From positions 2,367,001 to 2,431,000 of the forward strand of contig NZ_CP019389.1 in NCBI RefSeq assembly GCF_001971785.1: a stretch of DNA of 64,000 nt. The letters are read 5' to 3'. The DNA is from Seonamhaeicola sp. S2-3 (lineage in GTDB: Bacteria; Bacteroidota; Bacteroidia; Flavobacteriales; Flavobacteriaceae). Of this stretch, positions 25,907 through 34,781 are shown one piece after another. Made by a program: the position numbers and the translations under genes. Within the stretch, counting starts at the first letter, position 1. Each line of letters opens with the position of its first letter. The notes below the pieces were generated by a model, which was given only the letters and a program-made list of their open reading frames with translations, did not search any database and was not told the origin of the DNA.

Positions 25907-28690
25907 ATGAGTAGTAAACTGCTTTTTTTTAAAGTTAGTTTGTTAATTGTACTTTTAGGATTGCTATCCTGTACAAATAAATTAATAGAGAAACCTGTAC
26001 TGTTATCAATCTCAGAAGGTTTTGAAAATCCAATGGGATTTTATAATAGCAAGCCAACATTTTCATGGAAATTACCTACTTCAAAACATGTTAAGTTTCA
26101 ATCGGCCTATCAAATAGTGGTAGCCTCTTCAGAAGATTTATTGCCCAATAACCCCGATATTTGGGATTCTAAAAAGCAAGAAAGTTCACAATCTACTTTT
26201 GTGAATTATCAGGGATCTGAGTTACAGTCGCGTCAAAAAGTATATTGGCAAGTAAAATATTGGAATCAAGATAATGAGCCTTCCGAATGGAGTGAAATCA
26301 ATCACTTTGAATTAGGTTTATTAAAAAATTCAGACTGGAAAGCGCATTGGGTAGGGTTAGATACAGCAAAGGATAGCATTAAAGGCGTACGTAACTTTTT
26401 AATGCACAGACCTCAATATTTAAGAAAAGAGTTTGAATTAAATAATCAAGTTGAATCTGCAAGACTTTATATTACAGCCAAGGGGGTTTTTGATGTACAT
26501 TTAAACGGACAGGATGTAAGCGACGATGTATTGCCACCAGGTTGGACGCCATATAGTCATCGTATAGAAACCTTAACATATAATGTTACTAATTTATTAG
26601 AATCTGGACAAAACACCTTAGCTGTAGAATTGGCATCGGGTTGGCATTCAGGAAGAATAAGCAGAGGAAAGGCGCTTTACGAAAATTTCGCCTCGCCAAA
26701 AATTCTTTGTCAGTTAGAAGTTACCTTTAAAGATGGTACAAAAAGTACTATAGTTTCAGATGCATCTTGGAAAGGCACAACCAATGGTCCCATAAGATTG
26801 GCAGGCCTATATGATGGTGAAGTGTATGATGCCAATCTAGAAATGCCAAAATGGAAAACAAACGCTTTTGATGATTCAAGTTGGAAATCTGTTGAAACTG
26901 AAAACATTGTTGATTCGGTAAAACTAGAACCCAAACGCCATGAAACGGTAAAAACAACCGCTGTTTTAGAAGATGCAGAAATTGTTTCGACTACAGAATC
27001 TTCAGTAGTTTTCGATATGAAACAAAATATGGTTGGTGTACCAAAAGTACAGGTGCCCATGAAAAAAGGCGATACACTTAGCATTCGTTTTTCAGAAATG
27101 TTGTTGTCTGATGGTACGTTTTATACCGAAAATTACCGTTCAGCAAAATCAACCGATTATTACATCGCAGCTCAAGATGGCATTATCGAATACACGCCAA
27201 AATTTACCTTCCATGGCTTTCAATTTGTAGAAATATCAGGGTTTGATGCTTCGGTAAGTCCCAATTCAAATTGGATAAAAGGATTGGTGCAGCATTCCGA
27301 TTTTGAAAAAAATGGAACATTTACCTCTTCTCAAAAAAAATTAAACCAACTGCAAAGCAACATCACTTGGGGTTTACGTGATAATCTTTTGGATATCCCA
27401 ACGGACTGCCCGCAGCGAGATGAACGCTTAGGATGGACGGGAGATGCTCAAGTGATTTCGCCAACCGCCATGTTTAATTATGATACCCACGCCTTTTGGA
27501 CCGCTTGGTTACAAAGTATGCGCGAAACACAAAACGAACACGATAATGGTTTAGTGCCATTTATTATTCCAGATGTGCTTCAAAATAACAGTGCTAGTTC
27601 TGGGTGGGGAGATGCTTGTGTTATTATTCCATGGGATATTTATAACATCACGGGAGACAAAACCGTATTGGAAGCGAATTTTGAAATGGCCAAAAAATGG
27701 GTGGGTTACTACCAATCTAAAGCCAAAGATTATATTCCAAATATTCATTCTTTTGGAGATTGGTTACAGCCTTATCCCGATAAAAACAGAAAAACGGGCA
27801 ATAGAGGCGATACGCCAAGACTATTTGTAAACACAGCGTATTTTGCGCATTCAGCCCATTTAGTATCCAAAATAGCTGGTGTGCTTGGTAAAACTGATGA
27901 CCAAAAGAAATATAATGCTTTATATAAAGCTATCGCTACTGCTTTTGAAGAAAAGTTTTTTGATGAAAACGGAAAGTTTAAAAACAAAAAACAAACTCAA
28001 ACCAGTTATTTACTGGCTATATATTTCGATTTATTAAAACCTGAAACCAAAGAAAAAGCACAAAAACATTTGCTTGAAGAAATAAAAAAAGCCGATAACC
28101 ATTTAGGTACTGGCTTTTTAGGAACTCCAATATTACCAAAGGTATTGGATGATATGGGTGAGATTGATTTAATGTATAAAATCTTATTTAAAGAAACCTA
28201 TCCATCGTGGTTTTATTCAATCAATCAAGGCGCCACCACCATGTGGGAACGTTGGAACAGCTATAGTAAAGCAAAAGGGTACAACCCACAAAGTATGAAC
28301 AGCCTAAACCACTATGCCTACGGAGCTGTTGGCCAGTGGATGTATGAGCGCATTGCTGGTTTAGCAGCATTAGAACCAGGGTATAAAAAATTAAGAATAG
28401 CTCCAAAACCAAATACCGATTTTTTAACTGCGGCATCGGCAAGTGTTAATACACCTTACGGAGCAGCATCATCCTCATGGAAAATTGAAAATGGTATATT
28501 TTATTTAGAAACAATTATTCCTCCAAACACCACAGCCGAAGTTATTATTCCTTATGGTAAAATCGATAATTTATCGGTTAATGGCAGACTGTTTGAGGAA
28601 AGTGCAAACTTAAAAATAGAAAATTCAGATGCTGAATTAGTTAAAATAATAGCTAATCCGGGTACTTATAAATTTCAACTAAACTTTTAA
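25907..28690 (+). CDS. GH78 alpha-L-rhamnosidase lipoprotein (tandem copy 1)
   Basis: Exo-alpha-L-rhamnosidase. ATG at 25907 gives a clean lipoprotein signal (LLIVLLGLLSC); an in-frame TTG five codons upstream is possible but less likely. Domains: fibronectin-like N-domain (FSWKLPTSKHVKFQSAYQIVVASS), rhamnosidase N-domain (ARLYITAKGVFDVHLNG), B-domain (VFDMKQNMVGVP), (alpha/alpha)6 barrel with D500-C-P-Q-R-D-E506-R-L-G-W-T-G-D513, and C-terminal beta domain (NTPYGAASSSWK). Ser-Ile-Asn-Gln-Gly-Ala-Thr-Thr-Met-Trp-Glu-Arg-Trp is the late Glu-containing motif expected for the base. It is strongly similar along its whole length to the next gene, four bases downstream, which indicates tandem duplication. 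It is first in an operon with that gene and a sulfatase. Confidence 0.93.
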   Translation: MSSKLLFFKVSLLIVLLGLLSCTNKLIEKPVLLSISEGFENPMGFYNSKPTFSWKLPTSKHVKFQSAYQIVVASSEDLLPNNPDIWDSKKQESSQSTFVNYQGSELQSRQKVYWQVKYWNQDNEPSEWSEINHFELGLLKNSDWKAHWVGLDTAKDSIKGVRNFLMHRPQYLRKEFELNNQVESARLYITAKGVFDVHLNGQDVSDDVLPPGWTPYSHRIETLTYNVTNLLESGQNTLAVELASGWHSGRISRGKALYENFASPKILCQLEVTFKDGTKSTIVSDASWKGTTNGPIRLAGLYDGEVYDANLEMPKWKTNAFDDSSWKSVETENIVDSVKLEPKRHETVKTTAVLEDAEIVSTTESSVVFDMKQNMVGVPKVQVPMKKGDTLSIRFSEMLLSDGTFYTENYRSAKSTDYYIAAQDGIIEYTPKFTFHGFQFVEISGFDASVSPNSNWIKGLVQHSDFEKNGTFTSSQKKLNQLQSNITWGLRDNLLDIPTDCPQRDERLGWTGDAQVISPTAMFNYDTHAFWTAWLQSMRETQNEHDNGLVPFIIPDVLQNNSASSGWGDACVIIPWDIYNITGDKTVLEANFEMAKKWVGYYQSKAKDYIPNIHSFGDWLQPYPDKNRKTGNRGDTPRLFVNTAYFAHSAHLVSKIAGVLGKTDDQKKYNALYKAIATAFEEKFFDENGKFKNKKQTQTSYLLAIYFDLLKPETKEKAQKHLLEEIKKADNHLGTGFLGTPILPKVLDDMGEIDLMYKILFKETYPSWFYSINQGATTMWERWNSYSKAKGYNPQSMNSLNHYAYGAVGQWMYERIAGLAALEPGYKKLRIAPKPNTDFLTAASASVNTPYGAASSSWKIENGIFYLETIIPPNTTAEVIIPYGKIDNLSVNGRLFEESANLKIENSDAELVKIIANPGTYKFQLNF

Positions 28691-28694
28691 TTAA

Positions 28695-31472
28695 ATGTTT
28701 TACAAATTCAATTTTAAACACGTTTTTCAAATCTTTATTTGCGTTGTATTTTTCAGTTTAATATCATGTACTGAAAAAGAAAATTTAAAATCAGCTGAAA
28801 ACTTAACCGTTTCAGAAGGTTTTAAAAATCCTATAGGATTTTATGACGATAAACCTACTTTTTCATGGAAATTACCAGTTACAGAAAAAAATAAAAGACA
28901 GTCTGCTTATCATATTGTAGTAGCTAGCAGTCCAGATTTATTACCTAATACACCAGATTTGTGGGACTCTAAAAAACAAGAAACAGACCAATCTACTTGG
29001 GTAAAATACAACGGTAAGCCTCTGCAATCGCGCCAAAAAGTATATTGGCAAGTTAAATATTGGAATCAAGACGAAGAAGCATCAGCTTGGAGTGATATAA
29101 ATTATTTTGAACTGGGCCTACTCGATAATTCTGATTGGAAAGCCAAATGGATTGGATTAGATACGGCAAAAGATAGTATAAGAGGAAGAGGAAAAGTTTT
29201 AATCCATAAACCCCAATATCTAAGAAAAGATTTTGAATTATCAAACGATGTGGCTAAGGCAAGACTATACATTACCGCAAAAGGTGTTTTTGATGTGTCT
29301 ATAAATGGAGAAGACGTAAGTGATGATGCTATGTCTCCAGGCTTTACAACTTATGATAAACGTATTGAAACCTTGACCTACGATGTGACTGATTTAATTG
29401 AATCTGGACAAAATACAATTGGTGTAGAACTGGCTTCTGGATGGTATTCAGGGAGGTTGCTTTGGGGGATTACGCCTTGGGATAATACGGTGTCTCCAAA
29501 AGTGTTATGTCAATTAGAATTAGAAATGAAAGATGGTTCAAAACAAATTATTGTATCTAATGAGAGTTGGAAAGGTACAACTAATGGACCGCTTCAATTT
29601 GCAGAAATTTATGACGGTGAAATTTATGATGCAAATCTAGAACTACCAAACTGGACAACCAATCATTTTGATGATAAAAACTGGAAACAGGTTGAAGTTG
29701 CTGCTCTTGACAATAACGTGAAATTAGAACCTAAACGTCATGACCCAGTAAAAGGCAAAATAGAATTACAACCTAAAGAAATTATAAAAAAAGAAGGCAC
29801 GGTAATTTTTAATATGCAACAGAATATGGTAGGTGTACCATTAGTGAAGGTGCCAATGAAAAAAGGAGATACCCTTAAAATTAGATTTGCTGAAATGTTG
29901 TCGCCAGATGGAACGTTTTACACTAAAAATTACCGTAGCGCACATTCAACAGATTACTATATAGCAGCCAAAGATGGAGAAATAGTATATAAACCCAAAT
30001 TTACTTTTCATGGTTTTAGTTATGTAGAATTAAGTGGTTTTGACACTTCAAAAGAGCCCTCAAAAGATTGGGTAAAAGGTATTGTTCTTTATTCCGATTT
30101 TGATGATAATGGTACGTTTACTACTTCTCATGAAAAACTAAATCAATTGCAGAGTAATATCGTTTGGGGTTTGCGCGGAAACTTTCTTGACATTCCAACA
30201 GACTGCCCGCAGCGTGATGAACGTTTAGGTTGGACTGGTGATGCTCAAGTATTCGGTCCTACATCTATGTTTAATGCCGATGTTTATAAATTTTGGGCCA
30301 GTTGGTTGCAAAGCGTTCGTGAAGCGCAACTAGAGAACGGAGCTATACCATGGACCGTTCCAGATGCTAGAGGTAATAAAATTGCAAGTTCTGGCTGGGG
30401 AGATGTGTGTACCATTATTCCGTGGAAAATATATATGCGTACCGGAGATATTGGTTTTTTAGAAGATAATTTTGAAATGATGAAATCTTGGGTGGCACAC
30501 CATGAGATGAAATCTAGAAACTATATTTCCAAGATGGGGTTTTTTGGGGATTGGCTGCAACCACATCCTGAAAATGGTGATAATCGAGGAGATACAAATC
30601 TTTCTTTAATCGGAACTGCATTTTTTGCACATTCAGCACAATTAACGGCAAAAACAGCAGAAGTTCTTGGGAAAACAGAAGAGCAGGCAAAATATGAAGC
30701 ACTTTACAAAGAGGTTGCTAAAGCGTTTGATGAAAAGTATTTTGATGAAACAGGTAAAGTGAAAGGTGTTGCCGAAACACAAACCTCATACTTATTGGCT
30801 TTGGCATTCGATTTATTACCAGAACCTAAAATTAAAAATGCACAAGCTAATTTACTTAGAAAACTTAAAGAGGCCAACAATCATTTGCGAACAGGGTTTT
30901 TGGGTACGCCATTATTATCTCAAGTTTTAGATGAGATGGTTGAAATTGATTTGATGTATAAGTTACTGTTTAACGAAACCTATCCATCTTGGTTTTATTC
31001 TATTAACCAAGGGGCAACCACCATTTGGGAACGCTGGAATAGTTACAGTAAAACCGAAGGTTTCAACCCTCAAAACATGAATAGTTTAAATCACTATGCT
31101 TATGGAGCTATCGGTGAGTGGATGTATGAGCGTATTGGAGCAATAGCGCCAAAAGAAGCAGGTTATAAAACAATTAGAATTGCGCCAATTCCAGGTGGCC
31201 CATTAACATCTGCAGCAGCTAGTTTAAATACTCCCTACGGAAAAGTGTCATCTTCATGGAAAATTGAAGATGACGAATTTAAATTAGAAGTAGTTATTCC
31301 CCCAAATACTTCATCAGAAATAGAAATTCCTGCAGATACATCTAAAGTATTGAATGTAAACAATGCTGTTTTTGAAGAAAATGAAAACTTAAAATTAATA
31401 AACAAAACAGAAAATGCCTATATAGTATTGGCGCATCCAGGTACATACATTTTCACAACAAAAATTAAATAA
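28695..31472 (+). CDS. GH78 alpha-L-rhamnosidase lipoprotein (tandem copy 2)
   Basis: Paralogue of the preceding gene with the same domain order. Lipobox FFSLISC, fibronectin-like domain (FSWKLPVTEKNKRQSAYHIVVASS), ARLYITAKGVFDVSING, and catalytic D503-C-P-Q-R-D-E509 with GWTGD516. The late motif SINQGATTIWERWNSYSK is the same as in copy 1 apart from Ile for Met. The start is four bases after the previous stop, so translation is probably coupled. The divergent parts are the loop after LYNVTNL/TYDVTDL (copy 2 has LLWGITPWDN where copy 1 has RISRGKALYEN) and the surface helices. I infer a split in side-group tolerance (for example sulfation) rather than redundancy. Length 925 is normal. Confidence 0.93.
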   Translation: MFYKFNFKHVFQIFICVVFFSLISCTEKENLKSAENLTVSEGFKNPIGFYDDKPTFSWKLPVTEKNKRQSAYHIVVASSPDLLPNTPDLWDSKKQETDQSTWVKYNGKPLQSRQKVYWQVKYWNQDEEASAWSDINYFELGLLDNSDWKAKWIGLDTAKDSIRGRGKVLIHKPQYLRKDFELSNDVAKARLYITAKGVFDVSINGEDVSDDAMSPGFTTYDKRIETLTYDVTDLIESGQNTIGVELASGWYSGRLLWGITPWDNTVSPKVLCQLELEMKDGSKQIIVSNESWKGTTNGPLQFAEIYDGEIYDANLELPNWTTNHFDDKNWKQVEVAALDNNVKLEPKRHDPVKGKIELQPKEIIKKEGTVIFNMQQNMVGVPLVKVPMKKGDTLKIRFAEMLSPDGTFYTKNYRSAHSTDYYIAAKDGEIVYKPKFTFHGFSYVELSGFDTSKEPSKDWVKGIVLYSDFDDNGTFTTSHEKLNQLQSNIVWGLRGNFLDIPTDCPQRDERLGWTGDAQVFGPTSMFNADVYKFWASWLQSVREAQLENGAIPWTVPDARGNKIASSGWGDVCTIIPWKIYMRTGDIGFLEDNFEMMKSWVAHHEMKSRNYISKMGFFGDWLQPHPENGDNRGDTNLSLIGTAFFAHSAQLTAKTAEVLGKTEEQAKYEALYKEVAKAFDEKYFDETGKVKGVAETQTSYLLALAFDLLPEPKIKNAQANLLRKLKEANNHLRTGFLGTPLLSQVLDEMVEIDLMYKLLFNETYPSWFYSINQGATTIWERWNSYSKTEGFNPQNMNSLNHYAYGAIGEWMYERIGAIAPKEAGYKTIRIAPIPGGPLTSAAASLNTPYGKVSSSWKIEDDEFKLEVVIPPNTSSEIEIPADTSKVLNVNNAVFEENENLKLINKTENAYIVLAHPGTYIFTTKIK

Positions 31473-31497
31473 TAATCCAAAGAGAAATATAGAAATA

Positions 31498-33000
31498 ATG
31501 AAAGTTAAATTGTTTTCAACTATATTATTAGTTGCTTCGTTAGCGCTTTCTGGTTGTAAAAATGAAGTAAAAACAACCATTGAGACGGCTTCAGAGAATT
31601 CAGAATCTAAAAAACCAAACATTGTATATATTCTTACAGACCAATGGCGAGGTTCTGCTTTGGGGTATGCCGGAAACCCAGATGTAAAAACACCAAATTT
31701 AGATGCCTTTGCTAAAGAATCTGTAAATTTTAAAAATGCCGTTTCGGTTACCCCAGTTTGTACACCACATAGAGCAGCTTTACTTACAGGAAGGTTTCCT
31801 ACTACTACAGGTATGTTCTTAAATGACTTATATATGCCTGCGGAAGAATTAACTATGGCAGAAATTTATAAAGAAGCAGGCTACAATACTGCTTATTGGG
31901 GTAAATGGCATTTAGATGGTCATGGTAGATCTACTTTTATACCTAAAGAAAGACGACAAGGGTTTGAATTCTGGAGAGCCTTAGAATGCTCTCATAACTA
32001 CACTAAAATGCCTTATTATGATAATGATGACTCAGAATTAAAATATTGGGAAGAGTATTCACCTTTCGCCATAGCAAAAGATGCCAATAAATATTTAGAA
32101 ATCCATGCTAAAGATAAAACGCCCTTTTTAGCGTTCATTTCAATAGCAACACCACATTATCCTCACAATAGTGCTCCAAAAAAATACAAGGATATGTATC
32201 CGCCAGAAGAATTAATATTGAACCCAAATGTAACTAAAGACCAAGAGGAAAGAAGCAGAAAAGAATTACAAGGATATTATGCGCATATTACAGCTACCGA
32301 CGAAGCTATTGGGCGCATATTAAATAAAATTAAAGAACTAGAACTTACCAAAAATACAATTATAGTCTTTTCGTCAGATCATGGCGAAATGATGGGCGCA
32401 CATGGCGTTAAAGCTTTTACCAAACAATTGGCTTGGGACGAATCTATACGTGTACCATTCCTAATCAGTTATCCTTCAATTGGAGAGCATAAAGGTAAAA
32501 CAGTCAACGCACCATTAACAACTCCAGATATTTTACCATCCCTTTTAAGTTTATCAAATATTGAGATTCCAGAAACCATAGAAGGTGAAAATCTAGCTAA
32601 GTTAATTAAAAATCCAAACTCAGAAGCCGATCGTGCAGCCTTAGTTATGAACGTTGCGCCTTTTGGAGCCAATTATAACGACCCTCCATATCGAGGTATT
32701 AGAACCAAACAATACACTTATGCAATAACACCAGATGGACCATGTATGTTGTATGATAATGTAAAAGACCCATACCAACAAAATAACCTTTTGGGAAAAC
32801 CAGAATATGCCAAACTTCAACAAGATTTAGATACTAAGCTACATGCCAAACTTAAAATAATAGGCGACCAAATAAGACCAAGAGATTACTATTTAAAAAA
32901 ATGGAATTATAAATTAAGTATGGATAGAAAAGCCATAGATTGGTGGAGTTTTAATAAAGGTAAAGGCGTAGTACAGTCGCCCAAACCAATTATTAATTAA
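31498..33000 (+). CDS. S1-family sulfatase lipoprotein
   Basis: Formylglycine sulfatase with lipobox (LALSGC, Cys19). The metal-binding start is PNIVYILTDQWRGSALGYAG, and the signature is PVC88TPHRAALLTGRFPTTTGMF. YWGKWHLDGHG and FSSDHGEMMGAHG supply the other metal and sulfate ligands expected for this family. The DQWR start groups it with arylsulfatase-type rather than iduronate-2-sulfatase-type enzymes. It follows the second GH78 by 25 bp in the same operon. Length 500 is normal. A 155-bp gap with an unusual GC-rich element separates it from the next sulfatase. The substrate position is unknown; desulfation of rhamnose would fit the neighbouring rhamnosidases. Confidence 0.92.
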   Translation: MKVKLFSTILLVASLALSGCKNEVKTTIETASENSESKKPNIVYILTDQWRGSALGYAGNPDVKTPNLDAFAKESVNFKNAVSVTPVCTPHRAALLTGRFPTTTGMFLNDLYMPAEELTMAEIYKEAGYNTAYWGKWHLDGHGRSTFIPKERRQGFEFWRALECSHNYTKMPYYDNDDSELKYWEEYSPFAIAKDANKYLEIHAKDKTPFLAFISIATPHYPHNSAPKKYKDMYPPEELILNPNVTKDQEERSRKELQGYYAHITATDEAIGRILNKIKELELTKNTIIVFSSDHGEMMGAHGVKAFTKQLAWDESIRVPFLISYPSIGEHKGKTVNAPLTTPDILPSLLSLSNIEIPETIEGENLAKLIKNPNSEADRAALVMNVAPFGANYNDPPYRGIRTKQYTYAITPDGPCMLYDNVKDPYQQNNLLGKPEYAKLQQDLDTKLHAKLKIIGDQIRPRDYYLKKWNYKLSMDRKAIDWWSFNKGKGVVQSPKPIIN

Positions 33001-33005
33001 ATAAG

Positions 33006-33120
33006 TTTTTGGCGTTACCACAAGGGTCGGGCTTTCGGCAGTCGCTCTCTGCGAGGAGCTTCAACAAATGCCTCAATCCCTAACGCGGTCTCAGTCTGCC
33101 AAAGCATGTTTTAAACGCTA
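33006..33120. repeat. GC-rich intergenic element, possible dispersed repeat
   Basis: Between two sulfatase genes lies a block of about 110 bp that is far richer in G and C than any other spacer here. It begins TTTTTGGCGTTACC and ends TTAAACGCTA, so the ends are partly complementary (GGCGTTA / TAAACGC). No ORF is present. Its composition and ends resemble the small dispersed intergenic elements common in Flavobacteriaceae genomes, which is an impression rather than a search result. Confidence 0.5.
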
Positions 33121-33155
33121 ACAATACAATAGTCAGTACACTAAAACAGTTTTAA

Positions 33156-34607
33156 ATGAAAAAACTAATTCTTATAATTTGCGTTATTTGTGGAGTTTTA
33201 AATATTTCCGCACAAAGTGAAAAACCAAACATCCTCATTTTTTATGTCGACGATTTAAGAGCAGAACTAGGTTGCTATGGAAGTAAAACAGCAATAACAC
33301 CAAATATTGATAAATTGGCTTCAGAAGGTGTTATGTTCAACAAAGCATATACTCAACAGGCCATTTGCGCGCCTTCACGAATGAGTACATTAACGGGTTT
33401 ACGACCAGAAACATTGGGAATTTACAGTATTTTTACACCACTGCGTAAAGTACATAAAGATGTGGTAACCATGCCACAACTTTTTAAAGATAATGGGTAC
33501 AAAACAGTAAGTATTGGTAAAGTATATCATCATTCTATAGATGATAAAACCAGTTGGACACATCATTTTCCTAAAGAACCAAATAGTTATGTTAAGCCAG
33601 AAAATATAGCATTAATGGAACGCCTAAAAGCAGAGGGTGTTAAACCATTAAAAGGACCAGCCTTTGAAGATGCAGATGTAGCAGACGAAGCATACAAAGA
33701 TGGGCGAGCAGCAACATATGCTATTCAAACTCTTAACCAAATTAAGGATGATAAATTTTTAATGATTGTAGGATTAAGCAAACCACACTTACCTTTTAAT
33801 GCACCCAAAAAATATTGGGATTTATACAATAAAGATGATTTCAAGGTGCCTTCTAGAGAAAAGCCTGAAGGAATGTATAGACTAGCACTAAGTAAATGGG
33901 GTGAACTTAAAGGGTATTACGGCATACCAAAAGATGGAGATTTAAATAATGATTTAACACAAACTTTAATTCATGGCTACCATGCTTGTGTAAGTTATAT
34001 AGATGCTCAAGTAGGTAAAGTAATGCATGCATTAGAAGATTTAGATTTGCGAAAAAACACCATGGTTATTTTTATGAGTGATCATGGTTATAAAATAGGT
34101 GAATATGGCGCCTGGTGTAAGCACTCTAACATGGAAATTGATGTTAGAGTACCTCTAATTGTAAGTAGAGAAACAGATTATAAAAATAGAGTAGCAGGAA
34201 AAACATCAAATGCTTTGGTTGAGAACGTTGATATTTTTCCAACATTAGTTGATTTATGTGGTATAGAAGCACCTAAATCAGATGGAAAAAGTATACTTCC
34301 TGTTATTGATAATCCAACTAAAAAATGGGATGACGTCGCTACAAGTGTCTATCCAAGAGGAAATAAAATTATGGGGTGTACAGCCACAGATGGCAATTGG
34401 CGTTATACTGAATGGAGAGATGCTAATACCCATGAAATTCTAGCTGGCGAACTATATCAGCATAAAAACAGTTTGTTGTCTTTAGAAAACCTATATGGAA
34501 ATCCAAAATATGCTTCAGTAGAAAAACGGATGAAAACACTTTTGGAACCCCAATTTCCTAGAAACGCAAAACCTTTTTTGCAAAACGATATCCCGAGAAA
34601 AAAATAA
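33156..34607 (+). CDS. S1-family sulfatase, iduronate-2-sulfatase-like
   Basis: A signal peptide ([15 protein letters not shown], no lipobox) suggests a periplasmic enzyme. The start [19 protein letters not shown] and signature AIC71[19 protein letters not shown] are of the iduronate-2-sulfatase type, as are [30 protein letters not shown] and [22 protein letters not shown]. Length (483) is normal. It is separated from the previous sulfatase by the GC-rich element and has no obvious promoter motif of its own, so it is probably transcribed by read-through from the GH78 operon. It is similar in type to the product at 57054 but has the standard CxPSR. The natural substrate could be a sulfated rhamnose or uronic acid. 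Confidence 0.92.
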   Translation: MKKLILIICVICGVLNISAQSEKPNILIFYVDDLRAELGCYGSKTAITPNIDKLASEGVMFNKAYTQQAICAPSRMSTLTGLRPETLGIYSIFTPLRKVHKDVVTMPQLFKDNGYKTVSIGKVYHHSIDDKTSWTHHFPKEPNSYVKPENIALMERLKAEGVKPLKGPAFEDADVADEAYKDGRAATYAIQTLNQIKDDKFLMIVGLSKPHLPFNAPKKYWDLYNKDDFKVPSREKPEGMYRLALSKWGELKGYYGIPKDGDLNNDLTQTLIHGYHACVSYIDAQVGKVMHALEDLDLRKNTMVIFMSDHGYKIGEYGAWCKHSNMEIDVRVPLIVSRETDYKNRVAGKTSNALVENVDIFPTLVDLCGIEAPKSDGKSILPVIDNPTKKWDDVATSVYPRGNKIMGCTATDGNWRYTEWRDANTHEILAGELYQHKNSLLSLENLYGNPKYASVEKRMKTLLEPQFPRNAKPFLQNDIPRKK

Positions 34608-34705
34608 AAGAATTGTATTAAAATATATAGCCAGAGCTCAATAATAATTATTTTAAAATCACAATTAATAATTGTATAGTATTTTTTTATAAAACACATG
34701 GTAGT

Positions 34706-34751
34706 GCAGGATACTACAGGATTAATTTATCGCTCGTATAAGTTATGTTTG
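34706..34751 (+). promoter_or_regulatory. Shared regulon promoter for the 24-kb operon at 34782
   Basis: GCAGGATA (34706-34713) and ACAGGATT (34716-34723) are nearly identical octamers 10 bp apart. After 20 nt comes a perfect TATGTTTG -7 box (34744-34751). The start codon is 58 nt beyond the second octamer. This is one of the clearest copies. Confidence 0.75.
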
Positions 34752-34781
34752 TTATGATTCTTTCTATTACAAAACAAACCA

